A stretch of DNA of 61,547 nt from JBBSNV01 sp964458605 (GCA_964458605.1 CAYWLS010000026.1:1-61547), one strand, 5' to 3'. Counted from the stretch's first letter, positions 43,807 through 53,653 are shown. Numbers and translations: made by a program. Notes: a model not told the origin generated them from the sequence alone.

Positions 43807-45147
43807 CTAAGCCACTTGGCCGCGCAGCCTGGCTTCGGCCCGCACGCGGCCGATGAGCGGTAGCAAATTCTGCATCTCCGGTCCATGGTCGCGCGCCGTC
43901 AGCGCCAGGCGCAGCGGATGGAACAGCGCACGCCCCTTGCGGCCGGTGGCGGACGAGACGGCGTTGGTCCAGCTCTTCCAGCTTGCCGCACTCCACGGTT
44001 CCGCCGGCAGCAGCGCCGCCGCCTGGGTGGTGAAGGCGGCATCCTCGATGGCCGGCTTCAGCGGACCCTTCACCACCTGCCACCAGTCCGACGCGTCGGC
44101 CAGGGTGGCGAGATTGCCGCGCACCGCCAGCCAGAAGTCCTCGTCCGCGCCGGCGGCGATTTCGCCCAGCCGCTCGGCAACCTGCGCATAGCCCATGTGA
44201 TGCAAGGTGCGTGCGTTAAGGGCGTACAGTTCGTCGGGCGAGAAACGCGGAGCAGCGCGCGCCACCTTGGCGAAGTCGAAGCTGTCGACCAGGGTCTGCA
44301 GGCTTTCGACCGGCTCGATCGGATCGGATGTGCCCAACCGCGCCAGCAGCGCCGCCAAGGCCAGCGGCTCGACGCCCTGGCCACGCAGATCGGCGATCGA
44401 CAGGCTGCCGAGGCGCTTGGACAGCCCGGCGCCCGAAGCATCGGTCAGCAGCGGCAGATGAGCGAAGATCGGCGGCCGCGCGCCCAGCGCCTGGAACAAC
44501 TGGATCTGCGTTCCGGTGTTGGTGACGTGATCCTCGCCGCGCACCACATGGCTGATGGCGAAGTCGATATCGTCGACCACCGAGGGCAAGGTGTAGAGAT
44601 AGGTGCCGTCGGCACGCACCAGCACCGGATCGCTCTGGCTGGCCTCGTCGACGTCCTGCGCGCCGCGCACCAGGTCGACCCATTCCACCCGCTCGTCGCG
44701 CAGCAGGAAGCGCCAATGAGCTTTGCGCCCCTCTCCCTCGAGCCGGCGCTTGTCCTCATCGCTCAGCCGCAGACCGGCGCGGTCATAGACCGGTGGCTTG
44801 CCTTGCGCCAGCAGGCGCTTGCGCTTGAAGTCGAGTTCCTGCGGGGTCTCGTAGCAGGCATAGAGCCGGCCGTCGCGCTTGAGACGCTCGGCTGCGGCGG
44901 CATAGGCATCGAAGCGTTCCGACTGGTGGCGCAGCAGGTCCCAGTCCAGCCCCAGCCAGCGCAGATCGTCCTGGATGCCTTGCGCGAATGCCGCGGTCGA
45001 CCGTTCGAGGTCGGTATCGTCCAGCCGCAGCACGAACTGGCCGCGCTCACGGCGCGCGAACAGCCAGTTGGCCAGCGCCACACGTATGTTGCCGACATGC
45101 AGGCGGCCCGTCGGGCTGGGTGCGAACCGCACCTTGACCGCACCCAT
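43807..45147 (-). CDS. gltX: Glutamyl-tRNA synthetase
   Basis: This 446-residue class I synthetase has the HIGH motif as FAPSPTGRLHVGNIRVALANWLFA and the KMSKS equivalent as GAGLSKRLGSLSI. YVARGEDHVTNT-type residues appear as HVVRGEDHVTNTGTQIQLFQ. Many alphaproteobacteria carry two GltX paralogs, one of which charges tRNA-Gln for later amidation. The slightly short length and the LSKR loop fit one of those, but which one cannot be told here. It begins 4 bp after the nadE stop, so the two form an operon closed by a strong terminator. Confidence 0.94.
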   Translation of the reverse strand: MGAVKVRFAPSPTGRLHVGNIRVALANWLFARRERGQFVLRLDDTDLERSTAAFAQGIQDDLRWLGLDWDLLRHQSERFDAYAAAAERLKRDGRLYACYETPQELDFKRKRLLAQGKPPVYDRAGLRLSDEDKRRLEGEGRKAHWRFLLRDERVEWVDLVRGAQDVDEASQSDPVLVRADGTYLYTLPSVVDDIDFAISHVVRGEDHVTNTGTQIQLFQALGARPPIFAHLPLLTDASGAGLSKRLGSLSIADLRGQGVEPLALAALLARLGTSDPIEPVESLQTLVDSFDFAKVARAAPRFSPDELYALNARTLHHMGYAQVAERLGEIAAGADEDFWLAVRGNLATLADASDWWQVVKGPLKPAIEDAAFTTQAAALLPAEPWSAASWKSWTNAVSSATGRKGRALFHPLRLALTARDHGPEMQNLLPLIGRVRAEARLRGQVA

Positions 45148-45151
45148 GACG

Positions 45152-46807
45152 CTAACCGCGGAAGGCGTTGGTGATCGGATAGCGCCGGTCGCGCGACAAA
45201 GCGCGCGGGCCGATCTTCACGCCGGGCGGAGCCTGGCGACGCTTGTATTCGGCGTTCTCCAGCATGCGCCAGACACGTGTGACGGTGGTGCGGTCTTCGC
45301 CCTGGGCGACAAGTTCATCGACGCCCTGGTCGCGCTCGATCAAGCCATTGAGAATCCGGTCGAGTTCGTCGTAGGGCGGCAGGCTGTCCTGATCCTTCTG
45401 ACCCGGCCGCAACTCGGCGGTCGGCGCCTTGGTCAGGATGCGCTCGGGGATCACCACCCCCTCCGGGCCCAGCGCGCCATGCGGCCGATGCGCGTTGCGC
45501 CAGTGGGACACGGCGTAAACCATTGTCTTGTAGACGTCCTTCAGCACCGAATAGCCGCCGCACATGTCGCCATACAGCGTGGAATAGCCAACCGACATTT
45601 CCGACTTGTTGCCGGTCGACACAACCATCGAGCCGAACTTGTTCGACACAGCCATCAGCGTGACGCCGCGGGCGCGGGCCTGGACGTTCTCCTCGGTGAT
45701 GTCGGCATTACGGCCGGCGAACATCGGCGCCAGCATCTGTTCGAAGGCTTGCATGGCCGGGCCAATCGACACGCTGTCGAGCCTGATGTTCAGGCGTTTG
45801 GCGCAGTCGGCGGCATCGTCGAGACTGTCCTGGCTGGTGTAGGGCGACGGCATCATGATGGTCAGCACCCGCTCCGGCCCCAGCGCGTCGGCCGCCACCG
45901 CCGCGGTGATGGCCGAATCGATGCCGCCCGACAGGCCGATCACCACGCCGGGGAAGCGGTTCTTGTTCACATAATCGCGCAGGCCCAGCATCATCGCCTG
46001 ATAGACCGATTCGATGCGGTCGATCGGCTGGGCCAGCTCGCCGGGTTCGCATACCCAGCCGGCATTGCCGCGCCGCCAGCGCGTCAGGGCGATCGCCTCG
46101 CGGAAGGCGGGCAAGGAAGCCTTGAGCATCCGATCCGCCCCCAGAACGAAGGAGGCGCCGTCGAACACCAGCTCGTCCTGGCCGCCCACCTGATTGACAT
46201 AGGCCAATGGCAGGCCGCTCTCGGCGATGCGCTCGACCGCCAGCTGCAGGCGCACGTCGGTCTTGTCGAGTTCATAGGGCGAGCCATTGGGAACAATCAG
46301 CATTTCCGCGCCGGTCTCGGCCAGGCACTCGACCACGTCGGGTTTCCAGATGTCCTCGCAGATCGGCACACCCAGACGAATGCCGCGGAACGACAGCGGC
46401 CCAGGCATCGGGCCGGCAGCGAACACTCGCTTCTCGTCGAACACGCCGTAATTGGGCAGGTCGACCTTGAAGCGCTTGCCGACGATGGCGCCGCCCTCGA
46501 GCAGCAACACCGCGTTGTAGAGCTTCCCCTCCTCGACCCAGGGCGTGGGCAGCAACACCGCCGGGCCCCCATCGGCGGTTTCCGCCGCCAGCGCTTCGGC
46601 CTGCTGGCGCAACGCCGTCTGGAAGGCGTGCTTCAGCACCAGATCCTCGGGCGGATAGCCAGACAGGGCCAGTTCCGGCAGCACGACGAGATCGGCACCC
46701 AGCCGCCTGGCCTCGGTGCGGGCACGACGGACTTTATCCGCATTGCCCGGCACGTCGCCGACCATCGGATTGATTTGGGCCAGGGCAAGGGCAAGCGTGT
46801 CGGTCAT
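45152..46807 (-). CDS. nadE: Glutamine-dependent NAD+ synthetase
   Basis: This 551-residue enzyme has two domains. The N-terminal nitrilase-type glutaminase shows its Glu-Lys-Cys triad in VVLPELALSGYPPEDL, FKVDLPNYGVFDEKR and GVPICEDIWKPDVVE. The C-terminal ATP-pyrophosphatase synthetase has GLSGGIDSAITAAVAADALG and VSTGNKSEMSVGYSTLYGDMCGGY. It amidates nicotinate adenine dinucleotide to NAD+. I chose ATG 46807 (MTDTLALALAQ); an ATG 39 bp upstream adds unconserved residues. It is in an operon with gltX. A second NAD-pathway gene (nicotinate phosphoribosyltransferase) lies 2 kb away. Confidence 0.95.
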   Translation of the reverse strand: MTDTLALALAQINPMVGDVPGNADKVRRARTEARRLGADLVVLPELALSGYPPEDLVLKHAFQTALRQQAEALAAETADGGPAVLLPTPWVEEGKLYNAVLLLEGGAIVGKRFKVDLPNYGVFDEKRVFAAGPMPGPLSFRGIRLGVPICEDIWKPDVVECLAETGAEMLIVPNGSPYELDKTDVRLQLAVERIAESGLPLAYVNQVGGQDELVFDGASFVLGADRMLKASLPAFREAIALTRWRRGNAGWVCEPGELAQPIDRIESVYQAMMLGLRDYVNKNRFPGVVIGLSGGIDSAITAAVAADALGPERVLTIMMPSPYTSQDSLDDAADCAKRLNIRLDSVSIGPAMQAFEQMLAPMFAGRNADITEENVQARARGVTLMAVSNKFGSMVVSTGNKSEMSVGYSTLYGDMCGGYSVLKDVYKTMVYAVSHWRNAHRPHGALGPEGVVIPERILTKAPTAELRPGQKDQDSLPPYDELDRILNGLIERDQGVDELVAQGEDRTTVTRVWRMLENAEYKRRQAPPGVKIGPRALSRDRRYPITNAFRG

Positions 46808-47007
46808 CGCAGAGAAATCGCCAAAAACAACGGGATAGCGGCGCAAGCTAGAGCGGATCAGGACCAGATGGAAGGCCTATCGCGGAGACCAGATTGCCGC
46901 CCCGATCCGCGACTTTAGATCAAAACCGCCGATCGCGCCGGGCGCGCAACCCTTTCCCGAAAATCCAATACGATCAGGGCCTTGGCGTGGCGTGCGCGTC
47001 CAATCCG

Positions 47008-48684
47008 CTACCGTGAATAGAGAATGGCGTGAACCCGCTGGGCACAGGCACTGTCGCGGCGGAAACCGACCGGAATCCTGTCGCCGCCCAGCGGCGGGTC
47101 CATGTCGTAGTTCCGCGCCAAGGCAGGGTGACTGGCCAGATCCTTGTTCCACTGGGTGTAGAACGGATGGGGCATCACCAGGATGTCAGGCTTCTGCACG
47201 AGCAGCAAACGATCCGCCGAAAAGCCGCGATGGGCGTCGTGGCGGTCATGCAGGCCGGAAATATCGACCAGCCTGGTCGTCCCCAGATAAGTCGACAAGA
47301 CCCCGTCTTCGGTGGTCGCGATAACGCAGTTGTTGGCGATCAGCGCATCGCCCAGGCGACGCAGCGCCGAGTTGTCGTTGTTGAAGAAATAGAAATTGTC
47401 GGCTGCATACAGCAGCGAACCGCGCGCCGTGTTGCGCTCGTCGGGCTGAACCATTGCATCCATGAACAGTTCGCGCTCGTTGCGCATCATCGGATAGACC
47501 TTGTCTGCCAACAGCAGCGACAGCGCGAGCAGCAGCGCCGCGCCGCGCAGGTCGATGCGCATCGGGCCGTCAACCAGTCCGCTGCGCGCGATGATCGCCT
47601 CCACCGCCAGCAAGGCGGCCACCAGGAACACCGGCATTGCCGGCGCATAGTAGCGCCCGAACGCCCCCATGATCGGCAGCACCGCGACGTAGTGATAAAA
47701 ACAGAACAGCAGCGCGCCGAGCAAAGCGGCGCGCAGCGCCGGTTTCATGCTACGCAGCAGGAACAGCGAAGCCAGAAACAGAATCGCTTCGGGCACGCGC
47801 AGCGTGATCGCCACGCTGGCATAGCTCCAGTTGGTGCCGATGAATTCCTCGTAGTTGACCGTCGAGAGCTGGGTCAGCCAGGTGTTCTTGACGGCGAACG
47901 CCAGCGGCAGCGGGTCGCCGTAGTAAAGCCAGCAGGCGCCGATGAACAGGGCGATCAGGGCCAGCCCGAGAAGGCCGGCGACCAGACCGGCCCAGCGCTG
48001 GTCGCGATCGCGCGTCACTACGGCCAGGCCCAGCGGCGCCGATACCGCCACCAGCGCGGCATCGGGCCGGGTGGCATAGACCAGCAGGATCAGCACAGCG
48101 ACCAGCGCGATACGAGCCCGATCCCGCGCTTGCGGCGCCAGGCGCAGTGTCGCCCACAGGCTGAACGCCACCAGGCTCATCGCCCAGCCGCTCTCCATCG
48201 CCGTTGTCCTGAGGAATTCGAGTTGGGAATCGAAGGCAGCGAACAGAACCGCCAGCCCGACGCCGATCGCCCTGACTGTCGGATCGCGGCTTGTCGAAGC
48301 GGCGAGATAGGCGGCCGGGATCGCGACGAGATAGGCGACCGCGCCCAGCGTCGAGCACAGCGTCAACGTCAGAACGGCATTGCCATCCAGCAGCCAGTAA
48401 ACCAGGGCGACCAGCAACTGGTAGGTCTGCGAGGTATTGCCGTAGACCGGCCCCTCGCCCAGGTTCCAGCCGAACACGAGGCTGTGCCGGAAGATGTCGG
48501 CGTAACGCGTGAAGAAAAACGCATCGTCGAAGATGAACGGCGCGAAATAGCCGTAGTAGCGCAGCCGGAAATAGACACGCACGCCGTAGAGCAGCACCGA
48601 TGCGATGCCGCCGATCCAGGCCAGGGCGAGCAGAGCCTGCCGCCAACGCCACGTGCCAGTCGGAAGTGCGGCCAACGCGACCAT
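47008..48684 (-). CDS. Polytopic membrane protein, GT-C glycosyltransferase-like
   Basis: This 558-residue protein has about ten transmembrane spans and a C-terminal soluble domain of roughly 150 residues. Just after the first span it reads FIFDDAFFFTRYADIFRHSL and then VFGWNLGEGPVYGNTSQTYQ. This is the pattern of AftB-like GT-C transferases (FDDAY, W..GE.V.G.T), where the acidic pair after the first helix is catalytic. Such enzymes use polyprenyl-phosphate sugars to decorate envelope glycans. No other glycan genes lie near, so the acceptor is unknown. It sits 48 bp after the phosphoribosyltransferase gene and may be co-transcribed. Confidence 0.65.
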   Translation of the reverse strand: MVALAALPTGTWRWRQALLALAWIGGIASVLLYGVRVYFRLRYYGYFAPFIFDDAFFFTRYADIFRHSLVFGWNLGEGPVYGNTSQTYQLLVALVYWLLDGNAVLTLTLCSTLGAVAYLVAIPAAYLAASTSRDPTVRAIGVGLAVLFAAFDSQLEFLRTTAMESGWAMSLVAFSLWATLRLAPQARDRARIALVAVLILLVYATRPDAALVAVSAPLGLAVVTRDRDQRWAGLVAGLLGLALIALFIGACWLYYGDPLPLAFAVKNTWLTQLSTVNYEEFIGTNWSYASVAITLRVPEAILFLASLFLLRSMKPALRAALLGALLFCFYHYVAVLPIMGAFGRYYAPAMPVFLVAALLAVEAIIARSGLVDGPMRIDLRGAALLLALSLLLADKVYPMMRNERELFMDAMVQPDERNTARGSLLYAADNFYFFNNDNSALRRLGDALIANNCVIATTEDGVLSTYLGTTRLVDISGLHDRHDAHRGFSADRLLLVQKPDILVMPHPFYTQWNKDLASHPALARNYDMDPPLGGDRIPVGFRRDSACAQRVHAILYSR

Positions 48685-48732
48685 GGACGTGCGATCACCC
48701 TGCCTGAAAGGGCAATCACTCTAACATGGTTG

Positions 48733-49854
48733 CTATTTGCGCCTGTGTAGAAATTCGCGGCCGACCTTGACCCGCTGCACGCCGTCATATTCGACGATAT
48801 CGGCAGTCGCGTAGGTCTCGGCCCAGCGGCTGGGGAGGTAGGAGCCGGTGCCGATCACGTCGATCGGCGCGTTGGCCTCGGCCATGACGCGGCATTTGGC
48901 CGGGCTGAAACCCGACGAGGCGACGATGCGCACCTTGTCGAAGCCCTGTCCGTCGAGCGCCTCGCGCAGATGGAAGATGGCCGCGGCCGAGACACCGGTG
49001 CCGACCAGATAGCGCAATTCTTCTTCCGAGCGATAGCCGCGAATCGAGCGCGGCGCATGCCGCTCCAGCACGGCGTAGGATGCCGGCGGGTCAAGTCCTT
49101 CGATGAACCGACCGCCAGGCGTGTCGATACGCACCGACAGCTTGGCCGCTGCCGCGATATCGGGGAAGCGACGGCACACCGCAAGCGCGTCGCTTACCTC
49201 GCGCGCGAAATAGTCGACCAGCACCGTCATCGGCTCGCTGGCGAAGGTCTGGGCGAACATCTCCGCCGCCCGGACGGTCGAGCCGGCATAGCCGATCAGG
49301 GCATGCGGCATGGTCCCCAGTCCCTTGGTCCCGCCAAAGAAATGTGCGGCATCCTCGGTCGAGGTGCCGACAAAGCCCACCGCATCGGCCTTGCGCCGCG
49401 CTCGCTGCGAGCCGACCGAGGCGGCGTACGCCATCAGTTCGGCCATTTCCGTACCGGCGCAATGTCGCGCGTCCATCGCCAGAAAAGCGATCTTCGGCAG
49501 ATCGGCGCACATCTGGTAGGCGTTGTAGGCCGCGACGCAGGCCGGCCCCAGCTTCTGCAGCAGCAGGGTCTCCAGGTCGACCAGATGGTAAAACGAGCCG
49601 GTGATGTACATGATCGGCTCGCCCGCGCCGACCCATTTGCCTTCGGGATACCGAAGCTCGATGTCGAAGCGCGTGTTGCGCTGGCGCGCCATCTCCTGCA
49701 GCCATTCCAGCGCCAGGCGCGGCGCGCATACCACCGGGCGGCGCATGAACACCGCATAGGTGACCTGGGCGTCGCCGAAGCGTCCGACGATTTCCTTGCT
49801 GCGCAGGAAATAACTGTCGGAGAAGCGTGCGACCTCGTCGCTCTTGGGATGCAT
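48733..49854 (-). CDS. pncB: Nicotinate phosphoribosyltransferase family protein
   Basis: This 373-residue enzyme belongs to the nicotinate/quinolinate phosphoribosyltransferase fold. It salvages nicotinate with PRPP to nicotinate mononucleotide. FSDSYFLRSKEIVGRFGDAQVTYAVFM is the opening. MDARHCAGTEMAELMAYA and GFVGTSTEDAAHFFGGTKGLGTMPHALIGY carry the active-site residues, and VRIVASSGFSPAKCRVM contributes the phosphate loop. GGGAG stands 7 nt before the ATG. Length fits the short subfamily. It follows the DAHP synthase gene by 23 bp, an unusual pairing that suggests co-transcription. Confidence 0.88.
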   Translation of the reverse strand: MHPKSDEVARFSDSYFLRSKEIVGRFGDAQVTYAVFMRRPVVCAPRLALEWLQEMARQRNTRFDIELRYPEGKWVGAGEPIMYITGSFYHLVDLETLLLQKLGPACVAAYNAYQMCADLPKIAFLAMDARHCAGTEMAELMAYAASVGSQRARRKADAVGFVGTSTEDAAHFFGGTKGLGTMPHALIGYAGSTVRAAEMFAQTFASEPMTVLVDYFAREVSDALAVCRRFPDIAAAAKLSVRIDTPGGRFIEGLDPPASYAVLERHAPRSIRGYRSEEELRYLVGTGVSAAAIFHLREALDGQGFDKVRIVASSGFSPAKCRVMAEANAPIDVIGTGSYLPSRWAETYATADIVEYDGVQRVKVGREFLHRRK

Positions 49855-49877
49855 CGCCTGCTCCCCCGACAGATCGA

Positions 49878-51320
49878 TTAGAGCCCGACGACCGCCGTGG
49901 CCTGGCGCTCGCCATCCAGCCGCTCGGCCTTCAGCTGTTCGGCCAGCAGGAAGGCCAGTTCCAGAGCCTGGCTGGCATTGAGCCGCGGATCGCAGGCCGT
50001 GTGGTAGCGATCGCCCAGCCGCTCCTCGGTGATAGCCTGGGCGCCACCGACGCATTCGGTGACTTCCTGGCCGGTCATCTCGAAATGCACGCCACCGGGA
50101 TGGGTGCCCTCGGCGCGATGCACGGCGAAGAAGTCGCGCACCTCGGACAGGATCTGGTCGAAGCGGCGGGTCTTGAAGCCGGTCACCGACTTGATGGTGT
50201 TGCCGTGCATGGGATCGCAGGACCACACCACGGACTTGCCCTCGCGCTGCACCGCGCGCAGCAGCGCCGGCAGCTTCTTGCCCACGTTGCCCGCCCCCAT
50301 GCGGCTGATGATGGTGATGCGGCCAGGCAGGTTGTCCGGATTGAGCGTGTCGATCAGGCGCAGCAGATCGTCCGTGCTCAGGCTCGGGCCGGCCTTGAAG
50401 CCCAGCGGGTTGCGGACGCCGCGCAGGAACTCGACATGGGCGCTGTCGGGCTGGCGCGTACGGTCGCCGATCCACAGCATGTGGGCCGAGCAGTCGTACC
50501 AGTCGCCGGTGGTCGAATCGACGCGGGTCAGCGCCTGCTCGTAAGGCAGCAGCAGCGCCTCGTGGCTGGTGAAGAAATCGGTTTCGGCAATTTGCGGCGT
50601 GGTGTCGGACGTCAGGCCGCAGGCCGCCATGAACGCCAGCGTATCGTCCAGCCGGTTGGCCAGATCGGCGTAGCGCTCGCCGGCCGGCGAGTTGGCGACG
50701 AAGCCCAGATTCCAGCGATGCACCTGGTGCAGGTCGGCATAGCCACCCTGAGCGAAGGCCCGCAGCAGGTTGAGCGTGGCGGCCGACTGGTTGTAGGCCT
50801 GCACCATGCGCTCGGGATCGGGCTTGCGCGCACCCTCCTCGAAATCGAAGCCGTTGATGATGTCGCCGCGATAGGACGGCAGTTCGACGCCATCGATCGA
50901 TTCGGTCGGCGCCGAGCGCGGCTTGGCGAACTGCCCGGCCATGCGGCCGACCTTGACCACCGGCAGCCCGCCGCCATAGGTCAGCACCACCGCCATCTGC
51001 AGCAGCACGCGGAAGGTGTCGCGGATGTTGTTGGCGGAGAACTCGGCGAAGCTTTCCGCGCAGTCGCCGCCTTGCAGCAGGAAAGCCTTGCCTTCCGCCA
51101 CCTTGGCCAACGCCGATCGCAGCCGGCGCGCTTCGCCTGCAAAAACCAGTGGCGGATAGCGGCGCAGCCGCTCTTCCGCCTTCTCCAGGGTCGTGGCGTC
51201 GTCATAGACGGGCGACTGCTCGAGCCGCTTGTCGCGCCAGCTATCGAGCGACCAGTTACGCGCACGGCTGCCGCCCGCGACGTTTCCGGAAGTCGATTTC
51301 TGTCCAAGCCCGAGTGCCAT
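49878..51320 (-). CDS. Class II 3-deoxy-D-arabino-heptulosonate 7-phosphate synthase
   Basis: This 480-residue enzyme of the plant-type (class II, AroAII) family condenses PEP and erythrose 4-phosphate, the first step of aromatic amino acid synthesis. RNWSLDSWRDKRLEQSPVY is the typical opening. FLLQGGDCAESFAEFSANNI holds the metal-binding cysteine. SRMGAGNVGKKLPALLRAV and VWSCDPMHGNTIKS contribute the PEP and metal sites, and GGVHFEMTGQEVTECVGGA follows. It starts a unit with the nicotinate phosphoribosyltransferase gene. No leader peptide or attenuator is evident in the 223-bp upstream gap. Confidence 0.95.
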   Translation of the reverse strand: MALGLGQKSTSGNVAGGSRARNWSLDSWRDKRLEQSPVYDDATTLEKAEERLRRYPPLVFAGEARRLRSALAKVAEGKAFLLQGGDCAESFAEFSANNIRDTFRVLLQMAVVLTYGGGLPVVKVGRMAGQFAKPRSAPTESIDGVELPSYRGDIINGFDFEEGARKPDPERMVQAYNQSAATLNLLRAFAQGGYADLHQVHRWNLGFVANSPAGERYADLANRLDDTLAFMAACGLTSDTTPQIAETDFFTSHEALLLPYEQALTRVDSTTGDWYDCSAHMLWIGDRTRQPDSAHVEFLRGVRNPLGFKAGPSLSTDDLLRLIDTLNPDNLPGRITIISRMGAGNVGKKLPALLRAVQREGKSVVWSCDPMHGNTIKSVTGFKTRRFDQILSEVRDFFAVHRAEGTHPGGVHFEMTGQEVTECVGGAQAITEERLGDRYHTACDPRLNASQALELAFLLAEQLKAERLDGERQATAVVGL

Positions 51321-51543
51321 TGTTAAAGCCTTTCCGCCAAACCCTGGGTTAAGGGACCATGGCTATACGATTTTTTGCCGGCCCACGCCAGCGAAAGCGC
51401 CCGTTGCAGGGAGCAAGTCAGGCCTTGCCGCGGATTGTCCCGACCGGCGCTAAGCGACTGTCGTTCCTTCCTTTTCCGCCAAACGACCGGCCGATTGTCT
51501 GTGGCGGCGGTACGACAGCACAGGGCTTTTCGTCCGACCTGTC

Positions 51544-52920
51544 CTACTCCGCCGCCTTGGCATGCGGCGGCGCCCGCTTGGTGCGCATGGTGACGAATTC
51601 CTCCGCCGCGGTCGGATGAATGCCGACCGTGGTGTCGAAATGGCGCTTGGTGGCGCCGGCCTTGATGGCAACCGCCAGGCCCTGGATGATCTCCGCCGCG
51701 TCGTCGCCCACCATGTGCGCGCCCACCACCTTGTCGGTGGCGGCATCGACCACGAGCTTCATGAAGCTGTGCTGGTGGCGGCCGGACATGGTGTATTTCA
51801 TCGGCCGGAAGTTGGCAGCGTAGATATCGACCTCGCCATAGGTGCGTCGCGCCTGTTCTTCGGTCAGACCGACGGTGGCGACCGGCGGCTGGCTGAACAC
51901 CGCACTCGGGATGTTGCTGTGATCGGGCTTCATCGGCCGGCCGAGGAACAGCGTATTGGCGAGATAGTGCCCTTCCATGATCGCCACCGGCGTGAGATTG
52001 ACGCGATCGGTGACATCGCCGATGGCGTAGATGCCCGGCACCGTGGTTTGCGACCACTCGTCGACGGCGATGGCGCCGGCCTTGTTGAGCGTGACGCCGA
52101 CCTCCGCCAGGCCAAGATTTCGCGTGTTGGGCACGCGGCCGGTGGCGTACATCACCGCATCGGTCTCGATCGCCTCGCCCGCGGCGGTACGGCAGCGCAG
52201 GAAGCCCTCGCCCTGTTCGATCGCGACGATCTCGGTGTTGGCACGGAAAATGATGCCCTTTCTTGTCAGTTCGTGCTGCAGGGTGGTCCGCACTTCCTCA
52301 TCGAAGCCGCGCAGCACATGCTCGCGACGGATGACCTGCGTCACCTCCGCCCCCAGCCCGTTGAAAATGCCCGCAAACTCGACGGCGATATAGCCGCCGC
52401 CCACAACCACGATACGCGGCGGCAGCGTCGGCAGGTGAAAGGCCTCGTTCGAGGTGAAAGCCAGTTCGCAGCCCTTGATCGGCGGCTTGACCGGGTGGCC
52501 GCCGGTGGCGATCACGATACGCTCGGCGGTGAAACGCTGGCCGCCCACATCCACGGTGTGGGCGTCGACCAGGCGGCCGCGCGCCTCGTGCAGCACCACA
52601 CCGGCATCCGCCAGCAGCTTCTTGTAGATCAGGTTGAGCCGGTCGATCTCCTTGTCCTTGTGGCCGATCAGTGTGGCCCAGTCGAAGCTGGTCTCGCCCA
52701 CGGTCCAGCCATAGCCCCGGGCGTCCTCGAACTCCTCGGCGAAGTGCGAGCCGTAGACCAGCAGCTTCTTGGGCACACAGCCCCGGATCACGCAGGTGCC
52801 GCCGACCCGGCTGTCCTCGCAGATGCCGACTCGCGCGCCGTTCTGGGCCGCGATCCGGCTGGCGCGTACCCCGCCAGAGCCTGCCCCGATGACATAGAGA
52901 TCGAAATCGTACCCGGCCAT
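51544..52920 (-). CDS. gor: Glutathione-disulfide reductase
   Basis: The product is a 458-residue flavoprotein. FDLYVIGAGSGGVRASRIAA is the FAD-binding motif. The redox-active disulfide is in GGTCVIRGCVPKKLLVY (CxxxxC). The NADPH-binding motif is VVVGGGYIAVEFAGIFNGLG. The FAD-contacting YAIGDVTDRVNLTPVA and the C-terminal catalytic GIHPTAAEEFVTMR follow; the His-Glu pair of the partner subunit is in the latter. I chose ATG 52920, with GGAAGGA upstream. It keeps glutathione reduced in the cytoplasm. It is a single gene divergent from the EF-hand gene. Confidence 0.95.
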   Translation of the reverse strand: MAGYDFDLYVIGAGSGGVRASRIAAQNGARVGICEDSRVGGTCVIRGCVPKKLLVYGSHFAEEFEDARGYGWTVGETSFDWATLIGHKDKEIDRLNLIYKKLLADAGVVLHEARGRLVDAHTVDVGGQRFTAERIVIATGGHPVKPPIKGCELAFTSNEAFHLPTLPPRIVVVGGGYIAVEFAGIFNGLGAEVTQVIRREHVLRGFDEEVRTTLQHELTRKGIIFRANTEIVAIEQGEGFLRCRTAAGEAIETDAVMYATGRVPNTRNLGLAEVGVTLNKAGAIAVDEWSQTTVPGIYAIGDVTDRVNLTPVAIMEGHYLANTLFLGRPMKPDHSNIPSAVFSQPPVATVGLTEEQARRTYGEVDIYAANFRPMKYTMSGRHQHSFMKLVVDAATDKVVGAHMVGDDAAEIIQGLAVAIKAGATKRHFDTTVGIHPTAAEEFVTMRTKRAPPHAKAAE

Positions 52921-53103
52921 AACGCGTGTCCTTCCAACTACTTGCAGACGATCCGGCGCAGTATACCGGCTGCCCGGCTCGAGCAAAATGCGCGCATTGG
53001 TTGTATTTTTATCGAGCTGGGGATGTCTGCGCGAGCAGCCTCGTATGGCAATCCAGAGCGCCCGCAATACCGCAAGGCGCTGTCTGATCGGAGAACAAGC
53101 AAG

Positions 53104-53592
53104 ATGCGCCCGATTTCCCTGCTGATCGCCTCGGCCAGTCTGCTGGCTTTCGCCGTGCCAGCCGTTGCCGCGGCCCCCATTGCGCCGCGCGGCGCCAAGA
53201 TCCTGGCCGCGCTCGACACCAACAAGGACGGCTTTATCGACCACGACGAGTTCCGGGTCGGCCAGGACGCCCTGTTCCAGCGCGTCGATACCAACCACGA
53301 CGGCGTTATCAGCCGGGACGAATTCAATACCACCGCCCAGCGCCTGAACAGCCGGCGCAACGCTGCCGCCAGCGATCCGGCCAAGGCCGACAAGCAAGCC
53401 AGTCGCACGGCCAAACTGTTCGACCGGCTGGATGTCAACAAGGACGGCGTGATCGACCGCAACGAGTATTTCGCCGCTGGCGATGCCCTGTTCGCGCGCT
53501 GCGACAAGAACGGCGACGGCAAGCTGACGCCTGGCGAGTGCCGAACCCGGCAGGCCAAGGCGCAGACGCCCCAACCGCGTCAGCAGCAATAG
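53104..53592 (+). CDS. Secreted EF-hand protein with four calcium loops
   Basis: This 162-residue protein has a signal peptide (MRPISLLIASASLLAFAVPA, cleavage near VAAA) and four EF-hand loops starting near D38, D62, D110 and D134. They read as DxNxDGxI-type sequences such as DTNKDGFIDHDE and DTNHDGVISRDE. The loops form two pairs joined by a basic, Ala-rich linker. All four have acidic residues at the positions expected for calcium. The function is unknown; it may buffer calcium or act as a calcium sensor in the periplasm. A strong bidirectional terminator follows. A larger EF-hand protein is encoded on the other side of the liv operon. Confidence 0.88.
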   Translation: MRPISLLIASASLLAFAVPAVAAAPIAPRGAKILAALDTNKDGFIDHDEFRVGQDALFQRVDTNHDGVISRDEFNTTAQRLNSRRNAAASDPAKADKQASRTAKLFDRLDVNKDGVIDRNEYFAAGDALFARCDKNGDGKLTPGECRTRQAKAQTPQPRQQQ

Positions 53593-53604
53593 CGCATGGT
53601 CATG

Positions 53605-53637
53605 AAAAAGGCCGCCGGATCGTTCCGGCGGCCTTTT
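53605..53637. terminator. Bidirectional intrinsic terminator
   Basis: AAAAGGCCGCCGGA and TCCGGCGGCCTTTT are perfect complements around a 4-nt loop. The stem has A and T tracts on its two sides. It serves both the EF-hand gene and the convergent binding-protein gene. Confidence 0.9.
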
Positions 53638-53653
53638 CCGCAGCGCGTTCGGG

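Noticed and set aside
44975..46918. Long plus-strand open frame opposite gltX and nadE
   Set aside because: Low-complexity shadow; both minus-strand genes have full catalytic motifs.
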